Below, piece by piece: positions 54,752 through 62,328 of a DNA stretch of 64,000 nucleotides (the first letter of the stretch is position 1; each line of letters opens with the position of its first letter). The notes under the pieces were generated by a model. The model was not told where the DNA came from, did no database searches, and saw nothing but the letters and a program-made list of their open reading frames with translations. Origin of the DNA: an uncultured Clostridia bacterium (lineage in GTDB: Bacteria; Bacillota; Clostridia; Oscillospirales; Acutalibacteraceae); NCBI GenBank assembly GCA_947598155.1, contig CANQFC010000001.1:124001-188000 (forward strand), read 5' to 3'. Made by a program: the position numbers and the translations under genes.

Positions 54752-55624
54752 ATGAACAACACAAGCAAAGCGAAAAATAAAATTCACAGCCTCATTTCCG
54801 CATTTGTTGTGACGCTTGTTCTGCTCATAGGGCTTTCCCTACTGCTGTATCCGACTGTTGCGGATTACATCAACTCGCTGAACTATAAAAGAGACATCGA
54901 AAACTATCAAAGGGATATTTTGCAGTTAGACGACGACGAACGGGCATCTATGATTAAAGCGGCGCACGCTTACAATGCCGAACTGCTCGGCAGGTCAAGC
55001 CGTATAGGAGCTTTGGACGCGGAACAGCGAGAGGAATACGAAACACTGCTCAACCCCTCCGGCACGGGTATGATGGGGTATATCGAGATAGAAAAGCTCG
55101 GAATTTATCTGCCTGTCTATCACGGCACGGAAGAGAGCGTATTACAGGTCGGGATAGGGCACATCGCAGGGTCTTCACTGCCTGTCGGCGGCAAAGGTAC
55201 ACATACTATTTTGTCCGGCCATACCGGACTGCCGTCGTCCAAATTGTTCAGCAATATTGATCAGCTGGAAAAGGGCGATACCTTTGAACTGCACATAGCG
55301 GGAGAAGTATTGACCTACAAGATAGAATCAACCGTTGTTCTTTTGCCTGAGAAAGCGGAAAAACAGACGATTGACCCCCAAACGGATATATGTACGCTTA
55401 TGACATGCACGCCTTACGGAGTAAACTCTCACCGCCTTTTAGTGCGGGGCGTTCGGATTGATACGCCGGCGGAAAATCAGCCCGGCGCGGCTGAAACGAT
55501 TGAGAAAATTCCGGCTCCTATGCCTATTCTCCTTTTGGCGGTTATAATAGGGTTACCCATTTTGCTTATTATCGTCATCGTCGTCGCTGTCCGGCGAAAG
55601 CGGCGGAAAAGTGAAACGCTATGA
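54752..55624 (+). CDS. Class C (pilin polymerising) sortase 1
   Basis: The 290-residue membrane enzyme has an N-terminal span (about 14-36), the sortase barrel with His in SGHTGLPSSKLF and the catalytic cysteine in TLMTCTPYGVNSHRL, and a C-terminal span (about 258-280) ending in RRKRRK, which is typical of class C. The region before the barrel (YETLLNPSGTGMMGY) has the usual lid position. It joins pilins by transpeptidation. It overlaps the second sortase gene by 4 bp. Confidence 0.93.
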   Translation: MNNTSKAKNKIHSLISAFVVTLVLLIGLSLLLYPTVADYINSLNYKRDIENYQRDILQLDDDERASMIKAAHAYNAELLGRSSRIGALDAEQREEYETLLNPSGTGMMGYIEIEKLGIYLPVYHGTEESVLQVGIGHIAGSSLPVGGKGTHTILSGHTGLPSSKLFSNIDQLEKGDTFELHIAGEVLTYKIESTVVLLPEKAEKQTIDPQTDICTLMTCTPYGVNSHRLLVRGVRIDTPAENQPGAAETIEKIPAPMPILLLAVIIGLPILLIIVIVVAVRRKRRKSETL

Positions 55625-56526
55625 AAAAACAGAAAGACAACAGTAAAAAGAGAGCATCGAAAATTCTTTCCAACGCCTTAATTATTCTGATGATGCTTGT
55701 CGGATTTGCGCTTGTACTTTACCCGACGGTAGCTGATAAAATAAACGACTCTGTAAATAAAAAAATCATTACCGATTATCGGGAAAAAGCAAATATGCTT
55801 GACAGCGGCGAATACAGAAAGATTTTGGATGAGGCAAAAGCATATAACGAAGAGCTTGCCTTGACAATGCCGTATATAACCGAGCTTAAAGATGAACAGC
55901 GAAAGGAATATGAAAGTCTGCTCAATCCCTCCGGCACAGGTATTATGGGGTATGTCGAAATAAAAAAGGCAAATATCTATCTTGCAATATATCACGGCAC
56001 TGATGAAAACGCGCTGCAAACAGGCGCAGGGCATTTGGAGGCCTCCAGCCTGCCCGTACCGGGCGAGAGCGTGCATACGGTTCTTGCAGGTCACAGCGGT
56101 CTGCCGTCGGCAAGGCTGTTTACCGATCTTGACCGGTTAAAAATCGGCGACACCTTTACACTGCATATTTTAGGCGAAACACTAACCTACCGTGTAGAGG
56201 AAATAAAAAGGGTAAACCCTGATGAACTTAAAACCCTGCGTATTGAAGACGGGCGGGAGCTTTGCACGCTGATGACCTGTACGCCGTATGGAATCAATAC
56301 GCACCGACTGGTGGTTACCGGCAGCAGAATTGAAACGCCGACGGAAGAAAAATCTTCAGAAACTTCGGCTTTAAATGTTGCCGCGTCCAAATGGAATTTG
56401 CTGTTTGTATTTATTCCCGTTATTCTGTTTACGGTAATTTTAATCACAGTTTTGATTATTCACAATAAGAAGAAAAGAAAGAGACTACTGCGCGCAAGCC
56501 GCAGTGAGGAGGATCCCCGGTTATGA
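55621..56526 (+). CDS. Class C (pilin polymerising) sortase 2
   Basis: The 301-residue protein is a paralogue of the preceding sortase, with the same NPSGTGIMGYVEI, AGHSGLPSARLF and TLMTCTPYGINTHRLV blocks and N- and C-terminal spans. Two adjacent class C sortases suggest one for shaft polymerisation and one for adding the minor or tip subunit. It overlaps its neighbours on both sides by four bases (ATGA). Confidence 0.93.
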   Translation: MKKQKDNSKKRASKILSNALIILMMLVGFALVLYPTVADKINDSVNKKIITDYREKANMLDSGEYRKILDEAKAYNEELALTMPYITELKDEQRKEYESLLNPSGTGIMGYVEIKKANIYLAIYHGTDENALQTGAGHLEASSLPVPGESVHTVLAGHSGLPSARLFTDLDRLKIGDTFTLHILGETLTYRVEEIKRVNPDELKTLRIEDGRELCTLMTCTPYGINTHRLVVTGSRIETPTEEKSSETSALNVAASKWNLLFVFIPVILFTVILITVLIIHNKKKRKRLLRASRSEEDPRL

Positions 56527-57500
56527 GGAAACGCATTTTCCCACTCATACTTTGCATATTGCTGTTATTTTCGGCCGCGTTGCCGGCTTTTGCCGCAGAT
56601 AAAGGTTCGGTTACCGTATTGTTTCGGTATGAGAACCAGCCGATAACAGGTGTAATGTTTCAAATATATAAAGCGGCGGAATGGAACGGAAACGGCTACA
56701 CTCTGACGGAGCCTTTTGACGCATATTCCGTAAATGTGCCTGACGATGTAACCGACGGGGAATGGAAGGCTATGGCGTCTACGCTGTCCGCCTATGCCGC
56801 GCGGGACGGTATCACGCCCCTTTTCTCAGGTCAAACGGATAAAGACGGAAAACTGCGTTTCGACGGATTGTCCGACGGGCTGTATTTGGTAGTCGGTTCC
56901 TCTGCGCCATACGGCGATTTACAGCTGTTTCCTCAGCCGATGCTGGCGGCAGTTCCCTATACGTCGGCGGACGGGGAAAAGATTTATGAGGTGGAGACCG
57001 AGCCGAAATATGAAGTCCGCAAACAGGAAGAAGAGACAATTACCCGTCGGGCTTTGAAAATATGGAAAGACAACGGCAGTGAATCGAATCGCCCTCAGAA
57101 TATAACGGTACAGCTCCTTTGCGACGGTAAGCTTTATGACGAACAGACGCTAAGCTCAGCTAACAACTGGTTATATACCTGGGAGGGCTTAGATGCCGGA
57201 CACAACTGGCAGTTGATTGAAAAACAGGTGCCGGAGAACTATACTGTAAATGTAACACAGCAGGATATAACCTTTATCGTTACGAATACAAGCAATAATA
57301 CTATAACACCGCCGCCGAGTAATCCAAATAATCCGAGCAGTCAAAGCAAACCCAATACACCCGGCGCGTCAGATAAGCCCACTCTGCCAAATACCGGTAT
57401 GTTATGGTGGCCTGTGGCGGCGTTTGGCGCAATAGGAGCAGTTACACTGTTTTTCGGTATATATCTGCTTATGCGGAGGAAGGACTCCTCAGATGCGTAA
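56523..57500 (+). CDS. Minor/basal pilin with Cna-B domain and LPNTG signal
   Basis: The 325-residue protein has a signal peptide (1-24, ALPAFAAD), a SpaA-like domain (about 27-160; GVMFQIYKAA, FDGLSDGLYLV), a Cna-B domain (about 175-262; RALKIWKDN, NITVQLLCDG), a Pro/Asn/Ser-rich spacer through which it can span the wall, and LPNTG with a span and RRKDSS. Its LPNTG differs from the LPFTG of the two larger subunits, which fits use of a different sortase for wall anchoring. It overlaps the third sortase by 8 bp. Confidence 0.9.
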   Translation: MRKRIFPLILCILLLFSAALPAFAADKGSVTVLFRYENQPITGVMFQIYKAAEWNGNGYTLTEPFDAYSVNVPDDVTDGEWKAMASTLSAYAARDGITPLFSGQTDKDGKLRFDGLSDGLYLVVGSSAPYGDLQLFPQPMLAAVPYTSADGEKIYEVETEPKYEVRKQEEETITRRALKIWKDNGSESNRPQNITVQLLCDGKLYDEQTLSSANNWLYTWEGLDAGHNWQLIEKQVPENYTVNVTQQDITFIVTNTSNNTITPPPSNPNNPSSQSKPNTPGASDKPTLPNTGMLWWPVAAFGAIGAVTLFFGIYLLMRRKDSSDA

Positions 57501-58119
57501 CCGCAAGGGGGCTGTGGCGCTCATTTGTATCGGTTGCCTGTTTCTGGCGGCGGCGCTTGCTTTAGGCGGCTATAACCTTTGGGACGATCACCGCGCAGGG
57601 CGGCTTATAGACGGAATTTTTGAGCGACTGCCAATTGATGAACCTTCCGAAAGCTCTGTGCCGGACTATATTTTGAACCCGAATATGGATATGCCGACCG
57701 AGGAAATAGACGGATATTCATATATCGGGAAAGTGTCTGTTCCGACGTTGGATTTGGAACTGCCTGTTATGGACAAGTGGGATTACAAACGTATGAAAAT
57801 TGCGCCTTGTCGGTATGTGGGAACGTCATATCTGCCGGGCTTTGTCATTTGCGCTCATAATTATACTTCCCATTTCGGCCGTCTTAAAAATCTCTCGCCG
57901 GGCGACAGTGTGATTTTTACCGATATGGCCGGAAACACGTTTTTATATGAGGTTGCGGAATTGGAAACTCTTGTCCCCACGGCTGTTGAAGATATGGTAA
58001 GCGGCGATTGGGATTTGACGCTGTTTACCTGCACAATCGGCGGTCGGGCAAGGGTAACGGTGCGGTGCCGCAAGACGGTTGAGCGAAACGGTGATATTGC
58101 GGCCGACAGGAAAGATTGA
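57493..58119 (+). CDS. Third sortase, single-span
   Basis: The 208-residue protein has one N-terminal span (about 8-28), His in ICAHNYTSHFG and the catalytic cysteine in TLFTCTIGGRARVTVRC with the downstream arginine. It lacks the C-terminal span of the class C pair and has a different active-site context, so it most likely anchors the finished pilus or the LPNTG protein to the wall. The subclass (B, D or E) cannot be fixed by eye. Last gene of the pilus operon. Confidence 0.85.
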   Translation: MRNRKGAVALICIGCLFLAAALALGGYNLWDDHRAGRLIDGIFERLPIDEPSESSVPDYILNPNMDMPTEEIDGYSYIGKVSVPTLDLELPVMDKWDYKRMKIAPCRYVGTSYLPGFVICAHNYTSHFGRLKNLSPGDSVIFTDMAGNTFLYEVAELETLVPTAVEDMVSGDWDLTLFTCTIGGRARVTVRCRKTVERNGDIAADRKD

Positions 58120-58216
58120 ACAAATCAAATGCGGCTGTTATTTACTTTTCGTATTTGATGTTCCCTGTCTCGGACTCCGCCCATTTTTTGACTGTTTCGC
58201 TTTTTTAATCAACAAA

Positions 58217-58248
58217 AAGAGGCTTGACGAAAAACCGTCAGGCCTCTT
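58217..58248. terminator. Terminator hairpin between the pilus operon and tRNA-Leu
   Basis: AAGAGGC plus TGACG pairs with CGTCA plus GCCTCTT (58217-58248, one T-G mismatch) around AAAAAC. The T tail is on the minus strand, but the stem could stop both. I see nothing else in 58120-58401. Confidence 0.65.
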
Positions 58249-58401
58249 AAATTATATTAAAAAACTATATTTAATAAAGAACTTGCCTCATTATTATATT
58301 TAATTATTTCAGTATATCTTATATACAAATAAAATTAAATTTAGCGGCAAAAAGAAACCGAGCGCCCACTCAACTCTCAAGCCACTTATGAACACTCGGT
58401 A

Positions 58402-58486
58402 TGGTGCAGATGACGGGACTTGAACCCGTACGAATTGCTTCACAGGCTTCTGAGACCTGAGCGTCTGCCAATTCCGCCACATCTGC
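58402..58486 (-). tRNA. tRNA-Leu (anticodon CAG)
   Basis: Acceptor GCAGATG pairs with CATCTGC, then A and an encoded CCA. The anticodon stem CAGGT/GCCTG holds loop CTCAGAA with anticodon CAG. The long variable arm (TGAAGCAATTCGT region) is that of a class II tRNA, and the T-loop is TTCAAGT. Confidence 0.95.
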
Positions 58487-58563
58487 AAATTAAATTTTCT
58501 CAGCTGTTAAATAATATCATTTAGAAAGCGGATTGTCAAGTTTTATCACGGCGATTTCAAAAT

Positions 58564-59481
58564 TTACCCGTTAAAAAGTTTTAGAGAGCATCCCTGTGTA
58601 ATGCTCCGTTCCTTTAATTTACGGTTAATCGCGTTGAGCACTGATTTTTTATCAGCGCTCCATTTTGGCTCGGCAAGCAGATTTTTCGGCGCGTCGCCCG
58701 TAATCCTGTGAATTACAATGTTTTCGGGGATAATTTCAATACATTTGCATACTAAATCGCAATATTCCGATTTGGTAAGGGGAGTTACCTTGCCGCGAAG
58801 ATAGTCTTCGTAAAGGTCTGTGCCTTTAAGAATGTGCAATAGCTGGAGCTTTATGCCGTCGGTTCCGCTTTTTACGGCAAAACGCACCGTGTTTAAAACA
58901 TCTGTCTCGGTTTCGTTTGGCAGGCCGATTATTATGTGCGTTATCACATTTATGCCGCGGCTATTTAAATCTTTAACGGCGTTTTCATATATGCAGTTCT
59001 TGTAGTGCCGGCGGATATATTCGGCGCTTTTTTCATTTGACGACTGAAGTCCCAGTTCCACAAAAACCGGTTTAATTTCATTTATTTCCGACAGCAGATT
59101 AAGAATTTCGCCCGGCAGGCAGTCCGGCCTTGTGGCTACGGATAAAGCGGCAATTTCAGGTGCGTTGACTGATTCAAAAAACGCTTTTCTTAAAGTCTCA
59201 ACAGGTAAATAGGTAGTAGTATAGCTTTGAAAATAGGCTATAAATTTTTTGGCGTCTGTCTTGTTTTGTATTCGCCGTTTGGCGTTTTCAATTTGAGCTT
59301 TTACATTGTTTCCGCTTTCCGCAAAGTGCGATGACCCTTCGCTGCAAAAAACGCACCCTTTAGAGTCCAGCGTGCCGTCTCGGTTTGGGCAGGTAACGCC
59401 CAAACGCAAAGAAAGGCGGTAAACTTTTTCTCCGAACACTTTCTTGTAATATTCACTTGCCGAATAAAATCTGCCGTCCAT
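58564..59481 (-). CDS. Radical SAM protein, TIGR01212/YhcC-like
   Basis: The 305-residue protein (start MDGRFYSASEYYKK at 59481) has the cluster motif CPNRDGTLDSKGCVFC, with the family's long spacing between cysteines, and SVATRPDCL, ELGLQSS and HIIIGLPNET typical of the elongator-protein-3-like branch. The reaction is unknown, though a role in tRNA or small-molecule modification is often supposed. It begins one base after the nagB stop and is the last gene of the minus-strand operon. Confidence 0.88.
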   Translation of the reverse strand: MDGRFYSASEYYKKVFGEKVYRLSLRLGVTCPNRDGTLDSKGCVFCSEGSSHFAESGNNVKAQIENAKRRIQNKTDAKKFIAYFQSYTTTYLPVETLRKAFFESVNAPEIAALSVATRPDCLPGEILNLLSEINEIKPVFVELGLQSSNEKSAEYIRRHYKNCIYENAVKDLNSRGINVITHIIIGLPNETETDVLNTVRFAVKSGTDGIKLQLLHILKGTDLYEDYLRGKVTPLTKSEYCDLVCKCIEIIPENIVIHRITGDAPKNLLAEPKWSADKKSVLNAINRKLKERSITQGCSLKLFNG

Positions 59482-59482
59482 T

Positions 59483-60202
59483 TTAAAGCCTTTTTGCCGC
59501 CTCAGAGTCAATGAAAACGTGTACGTTCGGGTGTAGCTGAAGAACGCTTGCGGGGCATAAGGGTGAAATATCGCCGTTAATCATTTCGTAAATAGCGTCT
59601 TTTTTGCTTTCGCCGGTCGCTATCATAAATATTTCTTTTGAGCGCATAATTGTGGCCGTGCCCATAGTGAGCGCATAGTGGGGCATCGGGTTTTCGTCAA
59701 AATAAATTGAGTTCGCGGCTATTGTGCTCTCCGAAAGCTTGACCTTAAAGCAGTCCTTTGTAAATTTAGTTGACGGCTCGTTGAATCCGATGTGGCCGTT
59801 TCTGCCAAGACCCAAGAGCTGAACGTCAATGCCTCTGTCTCTTATAAGGCAGTCAAAGCGTCTGCACTCTTTGTCAAAATCCTCCGCGTTTCCGTTTAAA
59901 AAGTTGATATTTTCCTCTTTAACATCAATATGGTTAAAAAGATTTTCGTGCATAAATGTGTAATAACTGTTTTTGTCGCCGCGGGGGAGCAGGCAGTATT
60001 CGTCTAAGTTAAATGTTGTAATATCTTTAAAAGAAACCTCTCCGCGTTTGTAAAATTCAATCATATTTTTATAAACGGGCAGAGGGGAGGCGCCCGTAGC
60101 AAATCCAAAAGAGAGACGGGGGTTTGCTTTAACCCTGCTGACAAGCACTTCAGCCAAAATTTCACCTAAATTTTCCTTATTGTTAAATATTCTGACTTCC
60201 AC
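59483..60202 (-). CDS. nagB: Glucosamine-6-phosphate deaminase
   Basis: This 239-residue enzyme converts glucosamine 6-phosphate to fructose 6-phosphate and ammonia. FATGASPLPVY, FNLDEYCLL (catalytic Asp), LGLGRNGHIGFNEP (His and Glu) and HYALTMGTATIM are all present. It feeds amino sugars into glycolysis. No nagA is in the window. It abuts the gene before it, in an operon with a glycan transporter and mannosidase. Confidence 0.95.
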   Translation of the reverse strand: MEVRIFNNKENLGEILAEVLVSRVKANPRLSFGFATGASPLPVYKNMIEFYKRGEVSFKDITTFNLDEYCLLPRGDKNSYYTFMHENLFNHIDVKEENINFLNGNAEDFDKECRRFDCLIRDRGIDVQLLGLGRNGHIGFNEPSTKFTKDCFKVKLSESTIAANSIYFDENPMPHYALTMGTATIMRSKEIFMIATGESKKDAIYEMINGDISPLCPASVLQLHPNVHVFIDSEAAKRL

Positions 60203-60850
60203 TTAATCTTCCTCAATCCTTGATTTTATTTCTTTGTCGCAAAGTACGTGCATTACGAATGTGACGATGTATTCAGCAAAAATAAAGTAAAGCCCCGCTC
60301 CCGTACCGATTCCGTTAAAAATGCAAAGAGCAGTCATAACAGATAAAACGGCGGCGTTTACCGCGCTGAATACGGTATTTCTGACAAGCGATTTTTTTCC
60401 ACAGGAGAAAAGAGACGAAATAATAACCGCAAGCGAAAAAACAATGACGAAAATCATTGTAAGTATAGGCAAGAGATACAGCTTGTTGTTTAAAAGTTCG
60501 TCAAAATTCAGCTCGCCCTTAATAAATCCGATTATTATACCCTGCAAAGTAAATGTAAAAGTCGAGCCTCCCGAGCGCCGCAGAACAAATACAGGCAGAA
60601 CCATCCACAAAAGCGGAGTAAAGAAAAGGATAAGTCTGATTATCTGCCGCGCGCCGCCGACGCTTGACAGCTTTAATCTGTATAAAAAGTTCTTTACTGC
60701 GGCGTCCTCTTTTTCGGCTTGTATTCTGTCCTGCGTGAGCCTTTCTTCAAGACCGTAATAGAGCAAATTAGTCTTGCATTTCGGACATTCCTGTTTAAGG
60801 TAAAAAACGCTCAGCTTTTTACCGCATTTCGGACATTTGTTTTCAATCAT
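60203..60850 (-). CDS. Zinc-ribbon membrane protein of unknown function
   Basis: From the ATG at 60850 (GGGAGG eight bases upstream) the protein is 215 residues. It begins with a double-knuckle zinc ribbon (CPKC at 6-9 and again about 13 residues later), then a charged helix and four spans. It overlaps the symporter gene by 8 bp and ends immediately before nagB. I do not recognise the family. The setting suggests a sensor or partner at the membrane for the glycan operon. Confidence 0.75.
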   Translation of the reverse strand: MIENKCPKCGKKLSVFYLKQECPKCKTNLLYYGLEERLTQDRIQAEKEDAAVKNFLYRLKLSSVGGARQIIRLILFFTPLLWMVLPVFVLRRSGGSTFTFTLQGIIIGFIKGELNFDELLNNKLYLLPILTMIFVIVFSLAVIISSLFSCGKKSLVRNTVFSAVNAAVLSVMTALCIFNGIGTGAGLYFIFAEYIVTFVMHVLCDKEIKSRIEED

Positions 60851-62309
60851 TTGCGCCACCTCCCGAAAGCTGCTTTGACAATTCGCCGTGCCGCTCTTTA
60901 AGGTCGTTTCTCACAGTCATCAGTTTTTTGCCCGTAAGGTCATACCAAATGTACGGAATAAGAGCGATAAGTCCCAAAATCTGCGGAACCAAGGTGAAAA
61001 GCGCCCAAATGTAAAGGTCGGTGTGTTCGCCTTTAACGGTAACTGTCTGCGTTGAACCCTCAACCGCCTTGAATGACAGCCCGATTATCGGCAAAAGAGC
61101 CGCCCCCAAAGAGGTTGAAACCGAGCCCGTAAGCTTTCCGACAAATGTCAGAACGGCAAATGATATGCCCTCGTTCCTCTCGCCCGTTTTCCATTCCATA
61201 TAGTCCACCGTGTCGCCTATCATCTCTGTCGGGATAACCATATTTACGGTATCAAAAAAGCAGAATACAAGGTTTTGGAACATTAACAGGGGAATGACGA
61301 CCTTGAAATTCGTGAAATTGCTGTACCCTGCAAAAAATACGAATGCGCCGACTATAACCCTTGAAAAGCCGTTGAGGAAAATAATCTGTCTGTTGTCGAA
61401 CCGCGCTTTTAATTTCGGAATTAAAAGGTATGTAACAAAGCCTAAAACAGAGCCCGGAAGTGTTATTAAAATTGTGAGGGAATTTAAATGGACAACCTCG
61501 GAATAATAGTAGGTCGAAAAAACGCTTGAAATACCTCCCAGCGACCCTAAAACGCTCGAAACGATAATTATAAACAGGGGTTTGTTTTTGAGCATTGTCC
61601 GAAAGCCGTCAAGCACGCTCGGCCCCTTTACAGACTGCACGACTCTTTCCTTGCAGCATATGCCCGCCAAAGAGAAAAGTCCCATTCCGAATGTTCCGGC
61701 TATCACGGCCATAAGCAGGAATACCTGAGCGAGCGACAGATTTATAACGCCGTTATTGCTCAAATCCATTAAAACTACGAGAATTGTCGGGGAAAGATTG
61801 CCGATAAGACCCGAAATAAACCTTGCGCTTGAAATTGCCCTTGTTCTGTCCGCCGGCGACGGCGAAATTGCCGCGCTCATACTCCAAAACGGAATATCGC
61901 TTATTGTGTAGAATAATTCCCAAAGGAAATACGAGATATACATATAAACGATTTTTATTGCCGTCGTCTTTACGTCCTGTAAAATAACGGGCCCCGCAAA
62001 GAGCAAAATAGTAAAAATCGAAAGCGGAAGGGGAACAAAAAGCAAGTATGGACGCAATTTTCCGAATCTTGTTCTTGTTTTGTCAACCACGGCGCCCATA
62101 AGAGGGTCGTTGACCGTGTCCCAAATGCCGAGAACTAATATCATAACCGAAACGGCGTTCTCAGGCAGACCGAAAACCTTGGTGAAGAATAAAAGCATAT
62201 AGCCTCTTGCCACAAGGTTGTACCCAAAGACCTGGCCTGCGTTCGCAAAGCCGTAAGCCAGATTTTCCTTTACTCCGACATAATGTATGTCATTGTTGCT
62301 GTTTGCCAT
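60843..62309 (-). CDS. GPH-family sugar:cation symporter
   Basis: The 488-residue protein has about twelve spans and the GPH signature LGIWDTVNDPLMGAVVDKTRTRFGKLRPY, plus DIPFWSMSAAISPS. It should import an oligosaccharide or glycoside, here probably mannose- or N-glycan-derived since an alpha-mannosidase gene lies 19 bp upstream. AAGGGGTG precedes the ATG. Confidence 0.92.
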   Translation of the reverse strand: MANSNNDIHYVGVKENLAYGFANAGQVFGYNLVARGYMLLFFTKVFGLPENAVSVMILVLGIWDTVNDPLMGAVVDKTRTRFGKLRPYLLFVPLPLSIFTILLFAGPVILQDVKTTAIKIVYMYISYFLWELFYTISDIPFWSMSAAISPSPADRTRAISSARFISGLIGNLSPTILVVLMDLSNNGVINLSLAQVFLLMAVIAGTFGMGLFSLAGICCKERVVQSVKGPSVLDGFRTMLKNKPLFIIIVSSVLGSLGGISSVFSTYYYSEVVHLNSLTILITLPGSVLGFVTYLLIPKLKARFDNRQIIFLNGFSRVIVGAFVFFAGYSNFTNFKVVIPLLMFQNLVFCFFDTVNMVIPTEMIGDTVDYMEWKTGERNEGISFAVLTFVGKLTGSVSTSLGAALLPIIGLSFKAVEGSTQTVTVKGEHTDLYIWALFTLVPQILGLIALIPYIWYDLTGKKLMTVRNDLKERHGELSKQLSGGGAND

Positions 62310-62328
62310 TTTTTCACCCCTTAATTAT

